NCBI GenBank assembly: GCA_038503075.1 | Contig: JBCAML010000003.1 | Coordinates: 3,631,222-3,695,221, forward strand | Reading direction: 5' to 3' | DNA length: 64,000 nt | From: Gyromitra esculenta | Taxonomy: Eukaryota; Ascomycota; Pezizomycetes; Pezizales; Discinaceae | Part shown: piece by piece, positions 12,606 to 24,157 of the stretch | How positions within the stretch are numbered: the first letter of the stretch is position 1 | Layout of the letters: every line of letters starts with the position of its first letter | Notes under the pieces: generated by a model | Told to the model about the DNA's origin: nothing | What the model saw: only the letters and a program-made list of their open reading frames with translations | Databases searched by the model: none | Position numbers and translations under genes: made by a program

Positions 12606-14670
12606 CTAAACCCAGCCCATCTTCTCCTCTAACGCTGTCCTCAACCTCCCATCCAAATTTCTCCATATCTCCGTGCCCCCGACAGCCTCCTCTTTCTCGC
12701 CGTACTTGGTAACCCTTTCCTTCCATATTTCCTTCAGCAACTCCGTCATCACAGCAGTATTCTCAGTCTCATCCGGATACCATTCACTAGTTAAGACATC
12801 CTTCAGCGCAGTTGTTCCTATATGTTCCGGCTGTGTTCGTGTCTCAAGAAAGTAATTATCGAACCACTTGCTCGACCCTCTGGCCATATCTGCAAGGACA
12901 CGGAAGTCCTCCTTATGATAGTAGGCCTCACTGCTACACATCGCAAATATCGCATTCCAGAGGTTATTTGCGCGTTCGGGCTCATCAATGCTCATCCAGC
13001 CGACAGCGGTGATATATTCCTTTGCTGCCGCACAGCACATTTCCTCTTTCTTATCAAGATCAATTTGGAGCCCGGTATGGGCAAAAAAAAAGCCTCGGAA
13101 AGAATACGCTTTTGCAAGTGGCGTTGCGTAGTGTGCATAGTAAATATTCCACCACGCATCATCCCCCATGAACCCCTGGCGTCTTTCTGATTCAGGTGGT
13201 CTCGGGTTGCGGTTAAAAGACTCAATGACCCAGTCCGCAATAGTTTTGATGTCGTTTAGTTTTTTCAGCTGATCAGCGGGGGAGGTTGGACTGTGGTTGT
13301 AGGATTTGATGAGTGCTTCGGCAAGAAGGATCTTGACGCCACGAAGAAAGGTTTCTTCGAGGGTTCGCCCACGGATTGCGCCATCTACCATTGGCCACAT
13401 TCGGCGCGCTTCTTCTATTAGATCCACTGCGCGACGGAACTGAGGTTCGTCGCTTCCGGGAACGTCTAGGATTTTGTTGATACAGCCGTTCATTAATGCT
13501 GTGCGAATAGATAGCTGCAATGCTGGACGAACCGAGTTCCAGCCTCCTATAGGATCACTTAGTCCGTGGAGCACACGGGCCTGGGTAAGACGCTGGTTGT
13601 ATTGTATGATTGTATCTTTCGGCGAAAGGTTAGGCCCGATGGCGTTCCGCTGTTGCTGCTCCAGTGCGTAACATAGCCGTAGTTTATCGAGTACCACTCC
13701 ATCGAAGCGCGCAATTCGGATATCTTCCAGAATTGCAGTTGTAAGCTCTTCGAGTGTTTGGACACGTCCAAAAATGGCACGCGTTCCGGGCGCTGCGCCG
13801 GGCACTTGGCCTTCACTAAACTGGTGAAGGCTGTTGAGAGCGTTCTGGAATTGCATTTCACTTTGGAGGATTAGCGGGGCTTGGTAAATGATTGGTTAGA
13901 AGTAGAAACTCACGCGACCCAGATTCGGCGAAGGCAGGATCCATTGGGCGGCCATTGGCCTACGGGCTCCCCAGTGGAGAGACGACGCTCAAATTCTCTC
14001 ATCACGATAAAACCGACATTGTTTTCTTCTTTTTGTAGGAACTCAGGGGAGATCGTAGTTTTCGTTTGAATCTTTTTATCGATAGCTACGGACCTTTAGT
14101 ATACTGTGCTCTTCGTTTTATTTTTGATTTAAATGTGCTTACAAGCGTATTTGTGCATCGAGGGACCCGCCAAATAAAAAATGCAAACATTGAAAAAATT
14201 CCCCTACCTTCAACAAGCTTTTTTATCTCTGCCTCAACCTTCTCCTTTCCATCAGGCCCGACCTCTGCTAATCCCACTTCAAGAGCTTTTGCGTACACCT
14301 CCTTTGCCTCAACGTATTTCTTCATGGCATCCAGAACACTGCCTTTCCTCCGATAAGCTTTAGACCATTTTGGATCAAGCTGAACAGCTTTATTTGCATC
14401 GTTCAATGCAAGCCCGAGCTTATTCATGGACAGCAAGGTGGCAGCACGGTTTGAATAAAGGGCTGGTGAAGTGGGATTTAGCGAGATCGCTTGGGTGTAA
14501 AGCGAGTGAGCTGTGGTGAATTCCCTGGTGATTTAACAGTTAGCCTGAATATAGAGAGCACTTGCAGATACAGGGGAGAAGAGATATGAGATATACTTCT
14601 TTCCGAAAGCCTGATTGCCCTGTAGTTTGAGGGCATCAGACTCTTTGACTTGAGTATCTGCAGGAGCCAT
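12606..14670 (-). CDS. TPR-domain protein with long C-terminal region, 4 exons
   Basis: Minus-strand exons are 14597-14670, 14208-14524, 13914-14085 and 12606-13860, giving 605 residues. Residues of about 10-115 form a three-repeat TPR array of the co-chaperone type. It reads LKLQGNQAFGKKEFTTAHSL, then ALYSNRAATLLSMNKLGLAL, then WSKAYRRKGSVLDAMKKYVE. This resembles Sti1/Tom70/PP5-type TPRs that bind the EEVD tails of Hsp70 or Hsp90. The remaining about 470 residues are mostly helical and match no family I know. An acidic and aromatic stretch (MGDDAWWNIYYAHYA) lies near the middle. The start is the first ATG in frame. The second intron is placed with acceptor CGTAG because it alone keeps the frame open. 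An Hsp70-like gene lies 2.8 kb away, which is suggestive but not proof of partnership. Confidence 0.8.
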
Positions 14671-15420
14671 CGCAATGGATAACTGAGTTCTAGATTGCAG
14701 GATTTTATCCAAGACGAAATTAACAAACGTTACTCCAGATGTTGGATGAAGCTCTTGGGAACTGGTGGGGACGAAAAGCTTGTGTTTACGTTGAAGGAGC
14801 TTGGTTAAGGTTAGGTGAAGGAGAGCTTGGCGCGCGGAACAGCTAGATACAGATCTTAAACGCCATCCAAAAGTGGTTTCCCGGTTGTAATCCCGGTCTT
14901 AGCATCCTATTTTTTGTGGCCTGAGTACAAGATAAAACTACTAAACCAAGCTGGAACACAGCAGCTAAAAAGGGAAATATATATATAGTTATAGGCACGC
15001 TGGGGATACGTAGTATTTTACTACTTGGATGATCACCTTCTAGCAAAACTGTAGTTTCAGTGGATCGGTAGTCAGGCTTGGCAGTGAGTGGGGTGCAAAG
15101 ACTTTTGGGGCGCGGCTGTACACTTAGCACTACAAACGTAGGGCTATGTACTCCAGCTTTTGTTAAGGCCTGATTTCCATAAAATAGTCAGTCACTGCGC
15201 GCTGTCTCTGCTATTATAGATGAAATAAATGTTCATTGCGCATTATGAACCGTTGAATTGAATTTCATACACGGATTTTTGATAACATGAATGGAGCCAC
15301 AAATTTTGATTGAGAGAAACTGCTAGGGGAGTGACTTTAGGCAGAGATAAAGATATTTTCACCAGGCAAATCATCTGTTTGAGGGAGTCAGCACTGTTTA
15401 AGTCTTTAATGACAGTGACC
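14671..15420. other. Intergenic region upstream of the TPR gene
   Basis: Seven hundred and fifty bases between two minus-strand genes hold the TPR promoter and the downstream gene's 3' end. I see AT-rich DNA with a TATA-like run near 14980 and no coding sequence. Confidence 0.4.
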
Positions 15421-16917
15421 TTACTCAGCAACTGATGTTAAAACATTCCCCTTCATCACCACGCTCAATCGGTCCCAAAAACTTCCATCGGGTTTAAAAC
15501 CTCTCCTGACTATAATTGGGAAAACTTGGAGGTTTACGATAGCCTTTTTGGCCTCCAACTCATGTTCTTCATAGCGGCAGACTAGGTCGTTCATCCAGAA
15601 CTGGTCATAGAGGCTGCCGATTTCTATTGGGAGAAGCTCAATCAAGTCCCCTTGCCCGCGGACCTAAGAAATAATGATTTTAGTCCTCGCACGTGATCTC
15701 CAATCTACAGAACTGACCTCGATTGCCAAAATGGCTGCTTCATTTACTAGCTTATGAAGTTCGTTATTGCGATTTTGCTCATCAGATCCCTCAGGCACGA
15801 AGCAGGCAAGTAGTTTTTCAAGGTCTTCCGTGACTTGTTTCACTCCTTCGCTAAGACAAGCTTCGAAATCGGGGTTTTTAGTATATAAGTTGACCGTGAG
15901 GGCACGCCAACGCTGGAGTTGGTAATCTAGGTCGGGCGTATTGACTTAATTAAAATGGTAATATCTAATGACGAGAAAAAAATAAACTCACCTGTCCCTT
16001 TCAGTTCGTTTTGAATAGCCGCAAACTTTTTACCGTCACCTGGAGCTCCAAATAAAAAGGAATTGAAGAGCTGGGTGCGGAGAATATCTGCTACAATACT
16101 ACCGATCACACGAAACCTGGTTTGCCTGGACTTGAGCAATCCCGTTTTCCTGTAGGGTCTGAGGATTGCTTTGACATCGGAAGGGAGCTGTTCCCATGGA
16201 GGATTGGTCTCCATGGTGCTGTTTGTACCACGAAAGTGCGCAAGCACCCATGAGACGATGCCGATTGCGATTGCATCGAATTTGCCTGCGACATAGCTGT
16301 CATCCTTACTCGTTTCGCCGTCCCTTCGATTGAGATGTGCTATCGTCCCTTGGAGCTCAGAAACTTGGTCCTGTAGCTCTCTTACAATTCCTTCAGATTT
16401 ATGGAACTCAGTGCTCAGCTCTTTGTACTGCTCGACAGTAACTTCAGGAGGTTTCGGTGCTTCGGGTGCTTGACGCTAAATCTCCTTGTAAATCCAATCA
16501 CTCCATCGGTTTCTGACCAACCAGGTTTAACCATACCTCTAGACCAAAAATACGTAGCGACGACCAGCGTGCAGGATTCTCGTCGTCCTTCCTAGACTCA
16601 GTCTTACGTCTTACTTCTCGGTGATTATCTGCGGCCTCAGAATTGGCTTCTGCCTCTCTTCTAGACGTTGCTGTTTTTACATAGTACCTCGCATCTTGCG
16701 ATTCTCCCAGGATGGATACCAAGTTTCCACTGGATTTGAGTTGCCCCGAGGACGCTCCCTGATCTGTCCTTGATGGAGACTGCGGTAGCCCTTCGGATAC
16801 AGCTCCAGCATAGCTTACCGGAGGCCGGGACTCTCGTTTCTCAGGTTGACGCGATGACATTGGTTGCAAATTTAAAGTCATTGAAGTGATGTTTGCCGTA
16901 TTGCTTCCTTCGCCCAT
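15421..16917 (-). CDS. Hypothetical protein with coiled coil, 4 exons
   Basis: Minus-strand exons are 16537-16917, 15992-16475, 15718-15944 and 15421-15663, giving 444 residues. The first about 125 residues are polar and low-complexity (Ser, Arg, Glu, Gln), likely disordered. A heptad-like stretch follows after the first intron (YKELSTEFHKSEGIVRELQD, then QVSELQGTIAHLN), best read as a short coiled coil. The C-terminal half is helical and ends in a compact region with LPIEIGSLYDQFWMNDLVCR. There is no signal peptide or membrane segment. I do not recognise the family; many fungal genomes carry similar unclassified cytoplasmic proteins. It is divergent from the Hsp70-like gene with a 553-base shared promoter region. 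Confidence 0.75.
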
Positions 16918-17470
16918 TCACCACCGTTCTACTAATACCATCTGTATTAACATACATAGCAAAAAGGGTTAGTGCGGGGTAGAAAATGCAATAAGCCATG
17001 CCAACACATAGAGCCCAAAGTGGCTATTTAATAGGTTAGTAGGGGCATTAACATTGCCCGTGACCGTATTCGGTGTTGGATAACATGGGTGGGATGTAGG
17101 CAACCGTTTCTAGTACCAACTGAATGGTGGGAGGCCTGAAACTAGCCTAAAGGGGACGGTAACTCTCGGCTTTTCTCTGGTTAACAGTTTTTTTCTTTTA
17201 ACTTAATCGTAAGTTGGCCGTGGTCTTATTCCTGGTTTGATAGTTTGGCTCCGTGTCTGGTCTTGTCACTCATTGTTTGTTTCCCCGCCATTCCCAACCT
17301 TCCTAGCTACTACTCTCGACAGCGTTGTTTGGTCTAAAGCAGTATTCGTCGAAAACATCCAACACGCGTTAACATAGTGTGAGCTATTACTTTGACTACG
17401 ACAAACCTCCTCCAGCTCTCTGGCGTGCCGCTCAAACAAACATCTACCGAAAGCATTACAACAAATAAAC
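16918..17470. promoter_or_regulatory. Divergent promoter region
   Basis: The 553 bases lie between the oppositely oriented starts of the coiled-coil gene (minus) and the Hsp70-like gene (plus), so both promoters must be here. No canonical heat-shock element array (three or more NGAAN blocks) is evident by eye. Confidence 0.45.
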
Positions 17471-19833
17471 ATGGATTCTAAGGTTTCGTTGAAAATAGGA
17501 ATCGATTTTGGGACTACTTATTCAGGTGTAGCATGGGTAAATACTTTACATTCCTAGGTCTGTGAGATACATGATATTCATTGAAGGCTGAACCCATATC
17601 TCCAGGCCTCTACAGCTACTCCAGATGAAATCAACGTGATCCAGAAATGGCCCTCTCGGGTAGGCTGACTTCTGTCTCTCAATTAATAAGACTGTAACTC
17701 TGAACTAAGCTAAAATGCACCCCCCTGATCGCACCAGGGAAACAATACGTCCGACAAAGTCCCTACAGAATTGAAATACATGGATACATACCCAGCTCCT
17801 GGATATAAATGGGGCTTCGATTTACAGCTTGAGCCAGAAAAACTTGTGTGGTTCAAGCTTCTCCTGGACCCGTCCCAGGATCCGTTTTGCGACGATCTCT
17901 TGATGAAGTCGTCGGCTCTGATCCCGAAAAATAAAAGGCCCGTGGACCTAGTTACAGATTTCTTGGAAGCTATCAAAAGATATACGCTGGAGGAACTGGA
18001 ATCCGGACTTGGCAAGCACTACATGTCTATTACCCCCATCGAATATATCTTGACGGTGCCAGCTGTAAGCACTCCGAGGGGGTTAAGAGAGTGAAATTAG
18101 CGGATTAACTGATCATGATTCTGTTTAGGTATGGAGCGACGCCGCAAAAGCGCTCACGCTGCAGGCAGCAGAGTCTGTTGGCCTCGGAAAACGAGATAGC
18201 CTTCGGTTAATTTCCGAGCCGGAGGCAGCTGCTGTATACACCCTCAGAGTGCTTCAGCCAAGCGAACTTGGTGTAGGTATCCCCGAGCTACGAAATCATA
18301 TATGGTGCTCTACTTACGTTTGAGTTTCATAGGTTGGTAACACATTTGTAGTAGCTGATTGTGGGGGCGGCACAGTAGTAAGGCAGCGCATAGTCTTCTG
18401 GGTTTACTTCAAATATCCTTGGGCTGATTTTGGGGTTTAGGATTTGATCTCATACGAGATAGTCGCACTGAAGCCGAAACTGCAGGTGAAGGAATGTGTT
18501 TTTGGTACAGGTGGGATGTGTGGCTCTACCTATCTAAACCGTCGCTTTGAAGCATGGGTAGAATTTCGGATAGGTTCAGAACTGTAAGTTCCTTTTTTGT
18601 TATTATTGCTGTTTGAGGAAATTGCTCATGCGTGATTGCAATTTTTGTGCTATAGGTTCGCTCAGCAGCGACCGCGAAGTCGTATGCACATGATGAAAAA
18701 CTTCGAGGATACCATAAAGCGCTCATTTACGGACGATCCAGGCACAGAGGTATTCTATTGTCCTGTACCGGGCATGGAAGATTGTCCGGAAGCAGGTCTT
18801 GAAGATGGATTTCTTGCAATCAGCAGAAAGGATATGAGAGAGATCCTTGATCCTATCGTTAATCAAGTTGCCAGACTCGTCGAGGAGCAAGTTGAGAGTG
18901 TTGAGAAGTTGAGACGGAGAGTTTCGGTATGCACTTTAACTACTAATTCCAGAGTCCCCAACTAATAAATAACTTAAAAGGCTGTCCTTCTAGTTGGCGG
19001 CTTTGGATCATCAGAATACCTTCGTCGCCGTATCGATGTTTTAGTTTGTCAAAGGAAAAATATTCCGCTCCTGCAACCCCCGAACGCGTAAGTCATCGAT
19101 ACCCTCCCTTCTACATTACTTTATTGTGGGTCTCAATGTGAGAATAGTTGGACCGCTGTTGTGAGTGGCGCCTGTCGACGTGGGCTAGAAGGCATTTCGA
19201 TTGTCAGCACCATCTGTGCAAGACGCCACTATGGCGTCCTTTGCGACTACGTGTTCGAAAAATCTAAATTCAAAAACCTGGCCCAAACTCGTAAGTACTC
19301 TTGCAAAGTGACGGGTACGGTGAAGGTTAGCGACTGTATCCACTGGTATATCAAGAAGGTGAGTCGGAGAGGACCCCGCTATTTAGATGTTTAGGACTAA
19401 ACCCCGGCTAGGGTGATGTCGTATCCCAGAAGAAAGCGATTTCAATGCCTTTCACTCGCGATGTCGGGGTTGAGAGTGCAATGCGTTTTGAAGATACGTT
19501 ATTGGCTTGTTCGGCAGAGTATATTCCGGATTGGGCAAAGGATGCCAGTATGTATCCTCCACAGTGCATGATTCGCCATACTTATATGTAATTGTGCGCC
19601 CCATCATTTGCTCGAAACTAACCTGCCCTCTCCTAGACGTCTTCGAAGTTTGTGTACTAGAAACAGATCTGAACGCAGTGCCACGGCACTTGTTCCAAAA
19701 ACAGTTCACCAAAGCCGGGAAGCCATACTACCACATTAGCTACAACATCACCATGAAACTAGAGGCCTCGCTAGTATTTGCATTTGAGTTTATGGGGAAA
19801 GAATACAACAGCATCAAAGCACAGTTTGCTTAG
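17471..19833 (+). CDS. Hsp70-like ATPase (HSPA12-like actin-fold), 11 exons
   Basis: Exons are 17471-17536, 17606-17659, 17738-18064, 18129-18272, 18333-18377, 18441-18583, 18656-18926, 18981-19087, 19148-19358, 19412-19547 and 19637-19833, giving 566 residues. The nucleotide-binding domain is intact: phosphate-1 loop IDFGTTYSG from residue 11, phosphate-2 loop DCGGGTV at 206-212, and the adenosine motif LLVGGFGSSEYL from 353. The family-typical VFGTGGMCGSTYLNRRF follows phosphate-2. The classical Hsp70 peptide-binding domain and EEVD tail are absent, as in HSPA12-type proteins, which are expanded in filamentous fungi. Residues after about 400 are beta-rich and end in FEFMGKEYNSIKAQF. It is probably an ATP-dependent cytosolic protein of unknown client. 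Ten short introns make it the most fragmented gene here. The donor at 18273 (GTAGGT) is chosen over the neighbouring one because it keeps phase 0. Confidence 0.85.
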
Positions 19834-20892
19834 CTGTGGTCATCATCGTGTGATTCTAGGAATCATGTTGACAGCAGATGTTGTATTTTCTTGATTCTGT
19901 GTGTATAGATTCATGTGCTGATGTGAAATGGCGATGGTATTTCTTTCCATGCTGGTTCATTAGACGAAGCCACGTAATGGCTTTTATGATGTCTTGCCCT
20001 TGTATAATTTTGCTACTCTTGGGGAGTCCACCAACAGTTTCTGAATTTATCTATTTCGGGGGTTGCTTACTTTTTTACTGCTACTCTAGTATTTATAGGG
20101 GTGTAGTACTTTTTGAGTGTGGTTAGAGTTGGGAACGCACGAAATTTTATAAATACCGGACTCAATTTGAGGTATTTTGGGAATGATTTCTAACAACAAG
20201 AATTTATAGGCCAATGCTTAGTGATCTAGGTCTAAAATTCTTGATTGATATTGTCCTGGATCAAGCCTAATTGGAATTAGCTCGTTTCTGTACTTGAGTC
20301 GCAGCCGGAAACTGGACGACTTCATAATTCACCTGGACACCCCCCCACCTGTGAAATTAACAGAATTAGGAAGGTTTCTAGTGTTTCAACCGGGCACGTA
20401 TTCTCCACCAAATATTAATCGATTTTCAACTGTCCGAATGAGAGGGTGTTTGGGTGGACCATGGTGTCCATGGTGTCCATGTTTACCGGCGCCAATAATG
20501 GGGTTAGTAATAATAGGCGAGTAGCATGCCTCTTATATCCCGAAACTCAGCTCCGAAAACCTATCTAGTCAAGCGGAATTCGATTGGGGTATCCTTGAGG
20601 GACCTGCATCATCATTTTGCGTAATATGTATGTCCCTGCTTGTGCAAGATTATCCCAAAAGCATATATCAAATAATGGCTTCGCTTCTAGTCTAATATTG
20701 TATTACTTTACTCTTACACTTATTACCACTCGTCTGTCTATCTTCGTCTATTCTATCATAACTTCTATCCGCTACTCCACCTTTTATCTCATCTCCATTC
20801 CTACAATAGCCTTACGCAAAGTATCATAATCAAAACAGGTCTACACTCGCCGGCATCGCAATAATCAAAACACTGCTAAATGCATAACTCGT
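19834..20892. other. Convergent intergenic region
   Basis: About 1.06 kb separates the Hsp70-like stop from the converging GH5 stop. It is AT- and pyrimidine-rich, with a small tandem repeat at about 20458-20488 (three near-copies of CCATGGTGT). No gene is supported. Confidence 0.45.
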
Positions 20893-23450
20893 TCAAACAA
20901 ACATATTCATCAACTTGACCGCCCAATTATGGCACGCAGCTTCTTCGTCCTCGCCAGGCTGGATAACACGCAAAACAACATCTACTTCGTGCCCCGAAAC
21001 CTTTTCTTCGTGTATCAAGACGAGCCCTTGCTCCGTTTCGTCCCATATCCATTCGATGCCGGTTTTGGTCTTACCGCTGGCTTGCGCGACACTATTAATG
21101 GCGAAATCCTCTTCCGGTCCTAATGTAGGTATCGAAATTTTGAGGATATTATCGCGGCCCGAGAAGTGGTACACGGGAATAAAAATTTCGGTGGTTCGCT
21201 CTAAGTTGGGGGAAGAAGCTTCCGGGAGTGAGGCGGAATTCGCGATGAACCGCATCTCGAAACGAAGGTAGTCGAGAAAAAATTCAGAACTCACCAACAC
21301 TCCTGCTGTCTTTGCTGGGTAAGGTCGCAGGAGTGCCGGGAGAAGTCGTCCTCCAAGGTAGAGGTCACCGAAAAGGGCAGCTCGGTTCAAAGGGGTTTCG
21401 AGGTCGCGGGGAGAATTGGAAGTACCATGAAGGGGCACCTCAACAGTTGAATTAGCGTGAAGCGATATAAGCGAAAAGTCTTCACTATTCCAGCCGTCGC
21501 CAGACTGAATAGTGGCTGAGGTTTGATTCTCAGCAGGCGCTGCTTCTGATGTGGCAGTCGTCGTATGCGGCAGGGTGAAGTTCCAGACGGTCCAGTTAAG
21601 GAGAGATCTTTCCATTCCATGGAAGATTGCATCGAGCTGGGTTAATTGGACATGCACATTACCATCCACATAGGCCGATTGTAAATTCATGTCAAAGGGT
21701 ATTCCAGTTTCACCAATTAAGATCGGCGTAGGCTTTTTGGGTCGGAAAGTCTCCAGATGGGTGATAAAACGTCTGAAATTATCCGCATAATTGTTGGTCA
21801 AACCATTGCGACCGATGTAGGTATGTTTCCAAAGTTTTCGAGAACCCTATTAAACTTAGAAGGTGAGGGAGTAAGGGTAGATATGGATGACTTACACCTG
21901 CAAGGGACAAGACGTCGAAAGATACGCCATACCACAATGCCTTCTCGTATAAAACCCGAATATCATACCAATGTGGCGAGTAGCAAACCTTCTCAGCAAC
22001 GGGTGTAACGGTGCCCTTTTCCCACGAGGGCGGACCAAGATTCGGAACGGGCTCAACAAACATCCATCGCGCAGATAGCGAGTCGTTCAGAGCTGCTGCG
22101 ATGCCAAGTTTGAACGATCGTAGAAACGGGACATAAAAATCTTTCTCAAAGTCTACCTTCCTTCCAGTATTTGGATGCGTCGCAAAGTAAGCTTCTCCTT
22201 TGGGCCCCAAAGTCACTTTCCCATTCTTTTCATCTTCTAAAAAGACATAGACACCCTCTTCCAACCAAATGTCCTTCTTGCCCGGGAGCCATGCAGAGAC
22301 ACATTCTTCATTGAGAATATCGTCGCGTGTACGCTTCGACGGATGCGGCCAGGATCGTGAAAAGTAAGGTACAGATGTGGCAATGCCCGAGGCGAGTGAC
22401 ATGGATTGCAGTGCATTAGGCATATGCCCTAGATGTAAGTCAGTCGTCTCATTGAAATAGTGCAAAGATGACAACGCGATGTAGCCGGGGTGAGGTTCGT
22501 TCATCGGGTCAAAACCAAGGATATTGGGTAACGAGCTTAAGCGTGAGGCTAATCGGGCGAAAGCTTGAATATAGGCACTACGTAGAACAAAGCCAACATT
22601 TTCACCCTGAAATTCGGGAAGATCGCCAGAATACACGGCCTTGGGCGCATAGACTTCTCCCGCGAAAAAGAGAGTAAACATGGTCGCTGGGCCAAATTTA
22701 GAGTAATTTGTTGGCCAGAGACGGCCCGAGGGGGTCGAGTGGGAGCTGCTCGTGCCTGGAGTATCTAGGGCTACCGAGCATGTTGTGGGGAAGGCTTTGG
22801 GGTCGAGACCAACAAGATGGAAAGTCCAGATCGGAGCACCAGACCCACCAGTGAATCGAGACCACTTAAAACACTGTCAGTAAATGCGCAAGGACAGGGA
22901 CCTCTTAGGAGAGCCATACGCACCACATCCTGATGGCCATCAATAAAGACTAGGAGTCCCACTTCGTTTGCTTCCTGTAATATTGCAAACAGGTAGTCGA
23001 TATACTCTTCGTCATACTCTCCCCTGGCTTGCAATCAGCACGAGCAACAGCGTTAATTTAAACGAAGAGAGGATAAACTTACATTTTTCTAGGCTCCAGA
23101 GCTTCCCAGCACACAACCATCCTCACCACACCAATCCCCCAAGCTCTCAGTCGTCTCCACCATTCGCCAGCCTCCCCAACGGTAGCGAAAGGTCTCCCGG
23201 TGTAACTCACGGAGCTCACATCGTAAAACTCGGGGGTCCCAGCGAGAGGATTAACGCGGGGATATTTTGCGTCACCGGAGACATTTATACCACGAAGAAG
23301 GATGGATCGGCCGTAAGAGTCGGCAAATGCATTTGCCGTAGGATGGACAGCAAGGCCGGAAGGGTCAAAGAAGGTAGCTGGAGGGGAGCCGGTAGGCACC
23401 ACGACTGGAGGGAGAGAAATGTCTACCGAAGCAGTCCGTGAGGAGTCCAT
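20893..23450 (-). CDS. GH5 glycosidase, steryl-beta-glucosidase / endoglycoceramidase-like (GH5_12 type), 4 exons
   Basis: Minus-strand exons are 23083-23450, 22924-23023, 21896-22864 and 20893-21846, giving 796 residues. GH5 features in order are the strand-1 motif GRSILLRGINVSGDAKYP, FIDGHQDV before an intron followed by WSRFTGG, the acid/base Glu279 in DPMNEPHPGY, SPHWYD, and the nucleophile Glu525 in ILIGETGIPFD. A later GDGWNSEDFSL and a C-terminal beta-rich domain after about residue 650 are typical of the large fungal GH5_12 enzymes. Characterised members cleave ergosteryl-glucoside or glucosylceramide inside the cell. There is no signal peptide, in line with an intracellular lipid-glycoside catabolic role. 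The start at 23450 is the first ATG in frame. An alternative is an endo-glycosidase on another glucolipid. Confidence 0.86.
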
Positions 23451-24157
23451 TGAGAGGATTTGGGGGGGGGGTGCTGTACAGAGAGAAATAACGAGGACTG
23501 GGGGAGATAAAAGCAAAGTCAGGTGTTGAGAATTCAAGAATTCAGGGGAGAATGACCGATTAGTCAGCGGGAAGCTAGCCGAGAGTTAAGCTTTTAAGCC
23601 GCCTCGGCAAGGAGCTAGTTACATGTAGCTAAATATAGCGACTTATGATATAATATACATGTATGGAGCACATGGCAATACGGCCGGGACCATAATGCAT
23701 ACATGTAGGAATGCTATATATGTACTGTGATGATGCTCGTGTGGGCTATTCAGCGCCCATCTACGCGTATTCACAGTCCCGCACTCGTGGCTGAATGCAC
23801 GTCTGTCGTCGGCTACAGACAACAGTGCACTCCAAATCCCGTTAATCCCTGCCAACTGCGGGGGTGTCAAATCCTCAATTCATTCAGTCAGGCACCAGAA
23901 GCAGTAGCTCTTAAGCTTCTCCACCTTCAATTCATATGTACGGTTCACCAGCCTATTGTGCTTGCAATTTGCTATCCCACCTGCACATATTCTCTTTCTG
24001 CTCTGAAGCAGACCACCCGTCCCATCCATCCACCACCCATCCACTCACCACCCCCACCCACTGACCTACTTGCCAAACCAACCAACAGCCAACCACACTT
24101 CATCATCTAGTCTCACTCTAACATCCCCCCACCGCACTGGCCTCAGCCACCCTAGCT
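23451..24157. promoter_or_regulatory. Divergent promoter region
   Basis: Seven hundred and seven bases lie between the GH5 start (minus) and the DUF7918-like start (plus). The right part (24000-24150) is strongly C-rich (CACCC and CCATCC runs), as in fungal 5' UTRs. No coding signal was found. Confidence 0.45.
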
